NCBI GenBank assembly: GCA_030463445.1 | Contig: JAQGFW010007099.1 | Span: 1 to 23,409 of the forward strand | From: Euplotes aediculatus | Lineage: Eukaryota; Ciliophora; Spirotrichea; Euplotida; Euplotidae | Direction of reading: 5' to 3' | DNA: 23,409 bases | In this document: positions 15,295-22,123 of the stretch, in pieces | How positions within the stretch are numbered: position 1 is the stretch's first letter | Layout: each line of letters opens with the position of its first letter | The notes under the pieces: model-generated | Databases searched by the model: none | Told to the model about the DNA's origin: nothing | What the model saw: the letters and a program-made list of their open reading frames with translations, nothing else | Program-made: the position numbers and the translations under genes

Positions 15295-16914
15295 ATGAAA
15301 AAATTATCAACCATATTGTTGCCGGGCTTTATAGGAATAGTACTGATGGCTTCCTGCAGCAAAAGTTTTCTCGATGAAAAAGTGTATTCATCCTACGCGC
15401 CAACAACCTTGAAAGATGCATTGGGATTTGAGGCATCACTGGCTGGATTATATAATCATTTCAGTCAGTTTCATACCACCTCAGACCGGCAGGGCTGGCT
15501 GAATGTATGGCAAACAGGAACTGATATTGCCTATGCCGGGCAACAGGAAGGAATTGAAGTACCTTACTACAACTATCCATTACTGGTATCAACGGATGCA
15601 GCCGCCTCTTTTACCTGGAGCTGGGCCTACCGCATGATCAATAATGCCAATATTATCATCAAGAATATTGAAGATCCGGCGCTGTCAGGTATTTCTGAAG
15701 AGAGTAAAGGGTTCATAAATGGTGAAGCACGATTTTTCAGAGCCTATGCATACAATGTACTGGCTACCTGCTTTGGTCGGGTTCCCCTGGTAACTGAGCC
15801 ACTTACCGCCCCAAAAACAGATTTTACCCGTGCACCATTGGATGAAGTGAATGTATTAATTGAAGCAGATCTTAAATATGCAGGAACCAATCTGCCGAAT
15901 CCGGGCGGACTGGGAGCTACAACCAATTCTGCAGGTAAGCCGGCAGGGAGAGCACATAAATACATGGCCATGCACCTGCTTTCAGAAGCCTATCTGCGAA
16001 TGGATAAAAATGACCTGGCAGAACAACAGGCAGAAGCAGTTATCAGCAGCGGATTCTTTTCATTGAATACAGCACGTTTCGGAAGCACCACCATGCCAGG
16101 TGATGCATTTTCTGATATGTTTATTTATGGCAAGCAACGTCGGGCACAACAAAACCGGGAAGTGCTGTGGACACTTGAAATGGAACATCCGGCATCAGTT
16201 ATTGGTGGTATAACCAATAGTCCGCAGCATCGCCGGGTATGGACCGCCGCCTATTATCAGATAACGGGCATGAAACTCGCTGATTCTCTGGGTGGCCGTG
16301 GATTGGCTCGTTTACGCCTGAATGACTGGGTCGTTTATAATTTGTATGAAGAGCAGGACATGCGGAATTCATCCTATAATTTCCGCAGAAGGTATACGTA
16401 CAACGATCCTGCACGTCCGGCTACTTTCGGACAACCGGTGCCATATGCAGGATTTGATACCATATTCCGGGTAGCTCCGCATACCACCAAATGGTTTCAG
16501 TTTGACCCTAAGGATGAGTTTGGATTTGCCATGATAAAGGATATCATCCTGATGAGATTGGGTGAGACCTATCTCTTAAAAGCAGAAGCACAATTCAAAC
16601 AGGGAAAGCTGGAAGAAGCAGCAACTACCCTGAATGTATTACGTGGCAGGTCGAATGCTTCTGCTATCACGGCTGCAGATGTTGATCTTGATTTTATTTT
16701 AGATGAACGGGTGCGTGAACTGGTGGGCGAAGAAAACCGAAGAATGACGTTGATGCGTACAAAAACCCTGGTGGAAAGAACACGCAGGTTAAATTCCGTG
16801 AGCCCGATTAATCAATTGATCGGTATAGAGGACAAACATTTACTACTACCGATTCCACAGGCTGAAATCAATCTGAATAAAGATGCAGTATTGGAGCAGA
16901 ATACAGGCTATTGA
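15295..16914 (+). CDS. SusD/RagB-family surface glycan-binding lipoprotein
   Basis: This 539-residue lipoprotein has the lipobox MASC (Cys21). The SusD-like N-terminal part begins SKSFLDEKVYSSYAPTTLKD, and the TPR-like helices of the RagB/SusD fold contain GEARFFRAYAYNVLATCFGRVPLV and AHKYMAMHLLSEAYLRMDKNDLAEQQAEAVI. The C-terminal part has the usual MIKDIILMRLGETYLLKAEA, the FILDERVRELVGEENR motif and the ending LLLPIPQAEINLNKDAVLEQNTGY-type tail. SusD caps SusC on the cell surface and binds the glycan. It follows susC by 18 bp and is followed by a hairpin that may reduce transcription of the next genes. The glycan it binds cannot be read from the sequence. Confidence 0.96.
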   Translation: MKKLSTILLPGFIGIVLMASCSKSFLDEKVYSSYAPTTLKDALGFEASLAGLYNHFSQFHTTSDRQGWLNVWQTGTDIAYAGQQEGIEVPYYNYPLLVSTDAAASFTWSWAYRMINNANIIIKNIEDPALSGISEESKGFINGEARFFRAYAYNVLATCFGRVPLVTEPLTAPKTDFTRAPLDEVNVLIEADLKYAGTNLPNPGGLGATTNSAGKPAGRAHKYMAMHLLSEAYLRMDKNDLAEQQAEAVISSGFFSLNTARFGSTTMPGDAFSDMFIYGKQRRAQQNREVLWTLEMEHPASVIGGITNSPQHRRVWTAAYYQITGMKLADSLGGRGLARLRLNDWVVYNLYEEQDMRNSSYNFRRRYTYNDPARPATFGQPVPYAGFDTIFRVAPHTTKWFQFDPKDEFGFAMIKDIILMRLGETYLLKAEAQFKQGKLEEAATTLNVLRGRSNASAITAADVDLDFILDERVRELVGEENRRMTLMRTKTLVERTRRLNSVSPINQLIGIEDKHLLLPIPQAEINLNKDAVLEQNTGY

Positions 16915-16940
16915 GTTTTTTCATTACTAAGCAGTCATAG

Positions 16941-16966
16941 AACCGGGAAGTGTCTACTTTCCGGTT
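16941..16966 (+). terminator. Hairpin between susD and the tandem GH43 gene (attenuator/processing site)
   Basis: AACCGGGAAG (16941-16950) pairs with CTTTCCGGTT (16957-16966) over 10 positions, one of them a G-U, with a 6-nt loop. Only a weak T-rich tail (ATTCTTAAATTC) follows. Such a structure after susD could partly terminate transcription or protect the 3' end of the susCD mRNA, giving more transporter than enzyme transcript. It is 27 bases after the susD stop codon. Confidence 0.45.
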
Positions 16967-16983
16967 ATTCTTAAATTCAGCAT

Positions 16984-18864
16984 ATGAAATGGGACAAAAT
17001 ACTTCTTGCTTCCTGGTTGCTCCTGCCGCTTGGATTGCTCGCCCAATCGGGGGGATACCTGTTTACCTATTTTACGGGAAACGGAAAGGGCGAAGAATCG
17101 ATTCGTTTTGCGCTAAGCAGGGATGGGTATAGTTACCGCGCATTGAATGCGAATGAACCGGTTATATCCAGTAAGAAAATTAGTTCAACAGGAGGGGTCC
17201 GTGATCCGCATATACTGCGCGGGCCCGATGGCAGAACGTTTTATATGGTGGCAACGGATATGGTTGCAGCAAATGGCTGGAATAGCAACCGGGCCATGGT
17301 CTTACTCAAATCAACAGATCTGATTAACTGGACATCCTCAGTAGTAAATATTCAGCACCGGTTTCCAGGCAATGATAGTTTATTGCGTGTTTGGGCACCT
17401 CAGACGATTTATGATAGGAAATCACGCCGATTCCTGATTTATTTTTCAATGAAACATGGAGCGGGACCGGATATTATTTACTATTCCTATGCAAATGCAG
17501 ACTTTACCGATCTGGCAACAAAGCCTGAACAATTGTTTTATCATCCCTCCGGAGATGCCTGTATAGATGGTGATATAGTTGAGAAAGATGGCCGTTTTCA
17601 TTTGTTTTTTAAAACGGAAGGCAAGGGTGCCGGTATTAAAAAAGCAGTATCCGGACAATTGACAAAAGGATATGTGCTGGAAGACCGATACCTGCATCAG
17701 ACAACGGATCCGGTTGAAGGCTCGGGTATATTTCAATTGAAAAAATCAGGCGAATGGATCCTTATGTACGATGTGTATACGAAGGGTCGATACCAGTTTA
17801 CGAAATCAGGAGATCTGAAGAATTTCAGCGTAATTGACGATTCGGTTTCTCTTCCTTTTCATCCAAGGCATGGAACAGTGATGCCGATAAATGAGTCGGA
17901 ATATCTGCGACTGGAAGCAAAATGGGGCACAAATAATCCGGTATTGACCGGATATTATGCTGATCCATCCATACTGTTTTCTGAAAAGTATCAGAAGTTT
18001 TACATGTATCCTACCAGTGACGGATATACGAATTGGTCAGGTACTTCCTTCAAAACCTTTTCATCTGTTGATCTGGTGAATTGGAAAGAGGAGGAGGTGA
18101 TACTTGATTTACCCTCACAGGTTATTTGGGCGAACCGCAATGCCTGGGCACCTTCGATACTAGAGAAAAAAATAAACGGACAGTATAAGTATTTTTTCTA
18201 TTTCACGGCAGCGCAGAAAATTGGAGTGGCGGTAGCAGATCATCCATTTGGACCGTTTAAAGACCTGGGGCATGCATTAATAGATCAATTTCCTCCCGGG
18301 GTAACAGGTGGCCAGCAGATCGATCCGGATGTGTTTACAGATCCGCAAACCGGCCGGACTTACCTGTTCTGGGGAAATGGATACCTGGCGGGAGCAGAAT
18401 TGAATGAGGATATGACGAGCCTGAAAACGGAAACGATTACAGTGTTGACCCCTGATGCCAGTTTCAGAGAGGGAGCGCATGTCTTTTACAGGGCAGGCCG
18501 CTATTATTTCATGTGGTCGGAGGATGATACCCGAAGTCCGAACTACCGGGTGCGATATGGAACAGCATCCTCACCATTGGGTGGAATTCAGGTGCCATCC
18601 AATAATATCGTGTTACAGAAAGATACCGTGGCTGGAATTTATGGCACCGGTCATAATTCGGTGATCCAATTACCTGGTAAAGATGAATGGTATATTGTCT
18701 ACCATCGGTTTAATTATCCCAGGGGAATAACAATGGGAGAATCGGCCGGGTATAACCGGGAGGTTTGTATTGATTCGTTAACGTTTGATAGTGCTGGAAG
18801 AATCCTTCCTGTGAAGCCAACACTTAAAGGGATACTGCCGGTAAAAATTAATGCAAAAAAATAG
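16984..18864 (+). CDS. Tandem GH43-GH43 secreted glycosidase
   Basis: This 626-residue protein has a Sec signal peptide (MKWDKILLASWLLLPLGLLAQ). Two five-bladed propellers follow. The first (about 24-310) has GGVRDPHIL (D74, general base), ACIDGDIVEKDGRFHLFFKT (D195/D197) and PVEGSGIF (E245, acid). The second (about 318-620) has TGYYADPSILF (D327), QQIDPDVFTD (D447/D449), FREGAHVFYRAGRYYFMWSE (E496) and GTGHNSV (H557). Both catalytic triads therefore look intact. GH43 enzymes release arabinofuranose, xylose or galactose from side chains; tandem domains often act on two linkages of one branched glycan. I cannot assign subfamilies from sequence alone. It starts 69 bp after susD, beyond a hairpin, and ends 5 bp before the AraC-type ORF. 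Confidence 0.88.
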   Translation: MKWDKILLASWLLLPLGLLAQSGGYLFTYFTGNGKGEESIRFALSRDGYSYRALNANEPVISSKKISSTGGVRDPHILRGPDGRTFYMVATDMVAANGWNSNRAMVLLKSTDLINWTSSVVNIQHRFPGNDSLLRVWAPQTIYDRKSRRFLIYFSMKHGAGPDIIYYSYANADFTDLATKPEQLFYHPSGDACIDGDIVEKDGRFHLFFKTEGKGAGIKKAVSGQLTKGYVLEDRYLHQTTDPVEGSGIFQLKKSGEWILMYDVYTKGRYQFTKSGDLKNFSVIDDSVSLPFHPRHGTVMPINESEYLRLEAKWGTNNPVLTGYYADPSILFSEKYQKFYMYPTSDGYTNWSGTSFKTFSSVDLVNWKEEEVILDLPSQVIWANRNAWAPSILEKKINGQYKYFFYFTAAQKIGVAVADHPFGPFKDLGHALIDQFPPGVTGGQQIDPDVFTDPQTGRTYLFWGNGYLAGAELNEDMTSLKTETITVLTPDASFREGAHVFYRAGRYYFMWSEDDTRSPNYRVRYGTASSPLGGIQVPSNNIVLQKDTVAGIYGTGHNSVIQLPGKDEWYIVYHRFNYPRGITMGESAGYNREVCIDSLTFDSAGRILPVKPTLKGILPVKINAKK

Positions 18865-18869
18865 TCGAT

Positions 18870-19235
18870 ATGGATGAACGTGAATTAGTGATAAAATGTG
18901 TGCAGGTGATTGAAGAACACCTGGATGATGAGCAGTTTAATGTAAAATTACTGGCGATGCAGGTTGGGGTGAGTCATTCGGGTTTATACAAAAGAATAAA
19001 AGCTGTATCAGGTTTGTCGGTCAATGGTTTTATTCGCCGGGTTCGATTGCACCGGGCCGCGGAGATTCTGGCACATACCGATTACAATGTTAATCAGACC
19101 GCCTGGCAGGTGGGCATTTCCAGCATCAAATATTTCCGCACGCAGTTTGCCCGCCAATTCGGAGTTCCTCCTTCCGTTTACAGAAAGGACGTCAGAGAGG
19201 TGTCGCCATTAGGAGGATTTTCACCAATCAGTTAA
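18870..19235 (+). CDS. AraC-type DNA-binding domain without a sensor
   Basis: The product is 121 residues and consists almost wholly of an AraC helix-turn-helix pair: first HTH about 20-46 (FNVKLLAMQVGVSHSGLYKR), linker with FIRRVRLHRAAEIL, second HTH about 69-92 (VNQTAWQVGISSIKYFRTQF), then FARQFGVPPSVYRK. The opening DERELVIKCVQVIEEHLDD is the helix that normally leads into the HTH region at the C-terminus of a hybrid two-component system (HTCS), yet no sensor, kinase or receiver precedes it; the GH43 stop is 5 bases upstream. It may be a stand-alone regulator co-transcribed with GH43, or the surviving end of a former HTCS. The tail after residue 110 differs from family norms and runs directly into the M19-like fragment in the same frame. 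Confidence 0.7.
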   Translation: MDERELVIKCVQVIEEHLDDEQFNVKLLAMQVGVSHSGLYKRIKAVSGLSVNGFIRRVRLHRAAEILAHTDYNVNQTAWQVGISSIKYFRTQFARQFGVPPSVYRKDVREVSPLGGFSPIS

Positions 19236-19355
19236 GGGAGCAGAAAAATTCAGGAGCAGGGGGGTATTTCAAAACCGGAGGTGGATGTAGACGAATTGAT
19301 CCAAGGGTTGTTTTATGAGAATGCGGCAAGGTTTCTAAACAAGTGGTTTAAATAA
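19236..19355 (+). pseudogene. 3' fragment of a second M19-like gene
   Basis: Read in frame from 19236, this stretch encodes about 39 residues that match the last residues of the M19-like protein encoded at 3065-4621: EQ(G/A)GISK(P/T)EVDVDEL, then QGLFYENAARFL against EGLFYENALQFL. At the DNA level 19263-19336 matches 4529-4602 at 62 of 74 positions, and 57 of the first 62. It ends in its own TAA at 19353-19355. There is no start codon and no upstream catalytic part, so it is a detached remnant of a paralogue. The match is stronger in DNA than chance or convergent evolution would give. Weaker similarity may reach back into the AraC tail. Confidence 0.8.
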
Positions 19356-19395
19356 AAAAACCTGCTATATTGTACTACCCTTTAAACCGGGTTCT

Positions 19396-20085
19396 ATGAA
19401 AATGAATAAACGTATTACGGCTGCCTGCCTGGTGGTTTTTTGTTTGTTTAGCCTGACCAGTTGCCTGAACTCAAAAAGGATTGACAAGTTTGTAACCAAA
19501 CATTATGAGATTACACCTCCTCCAAAAAAAGTAAAACCGGTTGAAAATATCAGCATCAGTTCTCCGCTTTCTGTTGCTGGTCCCCAATCCTTAACAACCG
19601 GTAAAACCTACAATTGGCTGCCTCTGATTGTATATATTGAATTTCATTATGCAATGACCTGTACCCTGAATCCGGAACATGCAATAACGGTCTATTCAAA
19701 TTCAATCCATAAATATGCTGCCAAAAAACTCAGCAAAAATTTGGGTAATAAACAGTTGAAGCTATCAATTGAAAAAATACCGCAGCAGTTCCAGGTACTG
19801 GATGAAGGTCATATGATATTCATCGGTTTAGCAGTAGCCTGGGATAAAATCACAATCGGGTCGGTAGATAAAACCCTGGAGGTACGTTACCAGTTGCTGG
19901 AGAATGGTGTGGAAATCAGTTCAGGTACGCTAAGTGAATCCATGCCCGATTATCTGGTGCGGGTAAAGCCTACTGTTAAACAGCAGGATATTGCTGCCTA
20001 TTTCAGTAATTATGAAAAAAATATTACCATTCTTAGCCAGCGTATGGCGGATCAACTGGAACGAAAGTTATTGGCGGCTCCATAA
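19396..20085 (+). CDS. Lipoprotein of unknown function
   Basis: This 229-residue protein has a clear lipoprotein signal (lipobox LTSC, Cys23). The mature part has a lysine/proline-rich linker (HYEITPPPKKVKPVE), then an alternating beta-strand region to about residue 185 and a C-terminal helix (QRMADQLERKLLAAP). Segments such as WLPLIVYIEFHYAMTCTLNP and GHMIFIGLAVAWDKITIGS suggest strands packed around a hydrophobic core. No catalytic motif or known family is recognised. It starts 40 bases after the M19-like fragment and 68 bases before the first jelly-roll protein. It may belong to the core envelope rather than to polysaccharide use. Existence as a gene is well supported by its signal peptide and codon pattern; function is unknown. 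Confidence 0.75.
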   Translation: MKMNKRITAACLVVFCLFSLTSCLNSKRIDKFVTKHYEITPPPKKVKPVENISISSPLSVAGPQSLTTGKTYNWLPLIVYIEFHYAMTCTLNPEHAITVYSNSIHKYAAKKLSKNLGNKQLKLSIEKIPQQFQVLDEGHMIFIGLAVAWDKITIGSVDKTLEVRYQLLENGVEISSGTLSESMPDYLVRVKPTVKQQDIAAYFSNYEKNITILSQRMADQLERKLLAAP

Positions 20086-20153
20086 TTTAGCCTTCTCCAT
20101 CCAGATATATTAACGAAACGAAAGAAAAAATATTTACTATCTTTCGGTACGTT

Positions 20154-21116
20154 ATGAAATTATTCTTTTTATCTATATTTTGTCTTTTTATCTATTCCTT
20201 CCACCAGTTTGAACCAACGCATTTTTTAGTTCAACCGCTTTCGGCTCAATACCCACATGACACAGGAATAGAAAAGGACCCGGATGTATTGTATGTGGAG
20301 CAATTTGAATCAGATACCAGCGGAATTTTTGCCCGCTACGATGATGTAAAAAACAGAAAGGGAATTTTTACCGATCCGGATGTGCCAAAAGGAAGCCAGG
20401 GCAAACAATCCATCCGACTCACCAATATCGGAGGAAAAAACGATGGGGCACATCTGTATAAAATGATCCAGCCGGGCTGGGACGACAGCCTGTTTATCCG
20501 CTATTATGTAAAATATCCGGCTATCTCAAACGGTTATATTCATCATGAAGCAATTAAAATAGGAGGAAGTTATCCCGCTATTCCTTACCATATGGGACAG
20601 GCGGGTACCTGCGGACAGGGGGATACCCGTTTCTCCATTTCCTATGAGCCCAATAATGAGCCGGAAATGGACGCCTATCTCTACTGGGGCGAAATGCGCA
20701 GCTGGAACAATGGCAGCAGTTGTTATGGAAATACGTTGGTGAATAAAAGCAGTACGGCGCAACAGCTGAAATGGGATGAGTGGCATTGTATCGAGATAAT
20801 GATCAAACTGAATAAACCCGCCACTGCCAGAAACGGATCTATTCGCATCTGGCAGGATGGGAAAGAAGTAGGTTATTGGGGAGAAGGCTTTCCAAATGGT
20901 CACTGGGAGAAGGACAGATGGATTAATGATCCGTCTGGCAAACCATTCGAAGGTTTTCAATGGCGTTCCAATCCCCTGCTAAATTTCAACTTTCTGCGAA
21001 TCGAACATTATGATAGTAAGAGTCCGGTTGGCGAAAACCACTATACCAAATATGATCATCTGGTCGTTGCAAAGCGATACATTGGTCCTATTTCGGAAGG
21101 CAATCGCAGGAAATAG
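20154..21116 (+). CDS. Secreted jelly-roll protein, polysaccharide lyase-like
   Basis: This 320-residue protein has an N-terminal hydrophobic signal (about 1-16; cleavage site unclear). From about residue 45 it looks like a concanavalin A-like beta-jelly roll: LYVEQFESDTSG, then GKQSIRLTNIGG, LFIRYYVKYPA, HEAIKIGG, then WDEWHCIEIMIKLN, GSIRIWQDGKEVGYW and LRIEHYDSK, ending YDHLVVAKRYIGPI. This order (opening E(D)xFES, carrier strand, EWHCIE..IKLN, W.DG, closing YD.LVVA) is typical of PF14099-like and related polysaccharide-lyase folds, although the catalytic residues cannot be named. The converging gene at 21088-22005 has the same plan. The two genes overlap by 29 bp at their 3' ends. Substrate unknown; an acidic glycan is plausible from context. 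Confidence 0.65.
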   Translation: MKLFFLSIFCLFIYSFHQFEPTHFLVQPLSAQYPHDTGIEKDPDVLYVEQFESDTSGIFARYDDVKNRKGIFTDPDVPKGSQGKQSIRLTNIGGKNDGAHLYKMIQPGWDDSLFIRYYVKYPAISNGYIHHEAIKIGGSYPAIPYHMGQAGTCGQGDTRFSISYEPNNEPEMDAYLYWGEMRSWNNGSSCYGNTLVNKSSTAQQLKWDEWHCIEIMIKLNKPATARNGSIRIWQDGKEVGYWGEGFPNGHWEKDRWINDPSGKPFEGFQWRSNPLLNFNFLRIEHYDSKSPVGENHYTKYDHLVVAKRYIGPISEGNRRK

Positions 21117-22005
21117 GTCGGGTGCTGATGAGGATATTATCGAAATAACGTTCCTGCTCCTTTACAGAACCCTTGTTCCAGTAATTTTCGAAAAAAACAG
21201 CATTGATTCCATAGGAATCGGGCTGAAGATTCCACGAGCCATGCCAGTTTAAATCGTAGCGCGCACCCTGCAATTGACCATCTACCCAGAGTTCAAAAAT
21301 GCCATCTGATTTTCCCGGGGTATTCAGCTTTACATGTGCTACTATGCAGTACCATTTTCCGGTTTGGTCATTTTGAAAGAGTGGCGTGGTGCCGTGTACA
21401 CCACCCATCCACCGAAGATTAGCAAAATCATTGTATTTGGTACTGGCCAATTTACTGTCTGTGCTGATGCCGCTTGCCGGATCCATCACCAGGAAATTCC
21501 AGGTAGCCGGTTTCCCGCCCGACCAGATGTGTGCAATCATTCCCTGCTGCCAGAACTTGCTGGCAATTACTGTAGCGCGGCTCAGTTTATCACCGCCCCC
21601 ACCTTCCCATCCTGTCTGATATTTGATATCAATTCTCCAATAGATCTCACGGAATGTACTGTCGGGCATACTGGCATATTTCATTCCGGGATCCGGCGAC
21701 CGGCCAATGGCTTTCTGTAAAACGCCGGCTTCAACCTCCCCTTCCTGAAACCGAACACGCATACCGTGACTTCCATTGCGCCCCACCCCGGCTTTTCTTA
21801 TAAACTCACCCTCATCAGTGTCATATCCAAAATAACGTTCCCTGATAGGGAGCTCCGATTCGAAATCATCGCAGAAAATGATGCCAGGCGCATTCCGTAT
21901 ACTGTCACAGGGTAAGCAGTTCTGGCCAACAGCCGTAATCTGCGAACAACAAAGAAGTGCCGCCAGAAGTCTGCTAAAGCAGCTATGATTTATCCGGATA
22001 GTCAT
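21088..22005 (-). CDS. Secreted jelly-roll protein, polysaccharide lyase-like (opposite strand)
   Basis: This 305-residue protein has a signal peptide (hydrophobic about 10-26, cleavage near AVGQ). Its fold plan mirrors the convergent neighbour: GIIFCDDFESELP, GSHGMRVRFQEGEVEAG, REIYWRIDIKYQTGWEGGGG, then GDKLSRATVIASKFW, KWYCIVAHVKLNTPGKSDGI, FELWVDGQLQGARYDLNWHG and YFDNILISTRPI. The pattern with GDKLSRA and FELWVDG is common in Bacteroidota and planctomycete polysaccharide lyase-like proteins. Cysteines in NCLPCDS and near the end (SCDCLPK) may form disulfides, which the neighbour lacks. It is divergent from the GH20 gene across 118 bp. The last 10 codons overlap the end of the neighbour. 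Function as a lyase is inferred from fold and context only. Confidence 0.65.
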   Translation of the reverse strand: MTIRINHSCFSRLLAALLCCSQITAVGQNCLPCDSIRNAPGIIFCDDFESELPIRERYFGYDTDEGEFIRKAGVGRNGSHGMRVRFQEGEVEAGVLQKAIGRSPDPGMKYASMPDSTFREIYWRIDIKYQTGWEGGGGDKLSRATVIASKFWQQGMIAHIWSGGKPATWNFLVMDPASGISTDSKLASTKYNDFANLRWMGGVHGTTPLFQNDQTGKWYCIVAHVKLNTPGKSDGIFELWVDGQLQGARYDLNWHGSWNLQPDSYGINAVFFENYWNKGSVKEQERYFDNILISTRPISCDCLPK

Positions 22006-22066
22006 TTGATAAAAGATATTTATCTAAAAATAAGGAAATGAAAGATAATATTTAAAATACAAAATA

Positions 22067-22098
22067 TTTTGAAAGATAAATGAGCTTAATTATATTTA
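22067..22098 (+). promoter_or_regulatory. Possible Bacteroidota -33/-7 promoter for the GH20 gene
   Basis: TTTTG (22067-22071) is followed after 19 bases by TATATTTA (22091-22098), which matches the Bacteroidota -7 consensus TAnnTTTG at seven of eight positions with standard spacing. A start near 22104 would give a leader of about 20 nt before the ATG at 22124. The surrounding 118-bp divergent spacer (22006-22123) is very AT-rich and also contains GAAAGATA twice (22040-22047 and 22071-22078). Confidence 0.4.
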
Positions 22099-22123
22099 TA
22101 CCTCTTTAAAATGACCAATCCAC

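Noticed and set aside
20138-20145. TATCTTTC as a -7 promoter element for the jelly-roll gene at 20154
   Set aside because: It is only 8 bases before the ATG and no -33 TTG is found at proper spacing; the same 8-mer, as GAAAGATA, is also found at 22040 and 22071 without a matching -33 on the minus strand, so it is probably AT-rich background.
20526-20960. 144-residue open frame on the minus strand
   Set aside because: It lies wholly antisense within the plus-strand jelly-roll gene, whose signal peptide and motifs are convincing; no independent support.
22111-22123. ATG at 22111 as the GH20 start
   Set aside because: It is in a different frame from the GH20 domain; only 22124 leads into the signal peptide.
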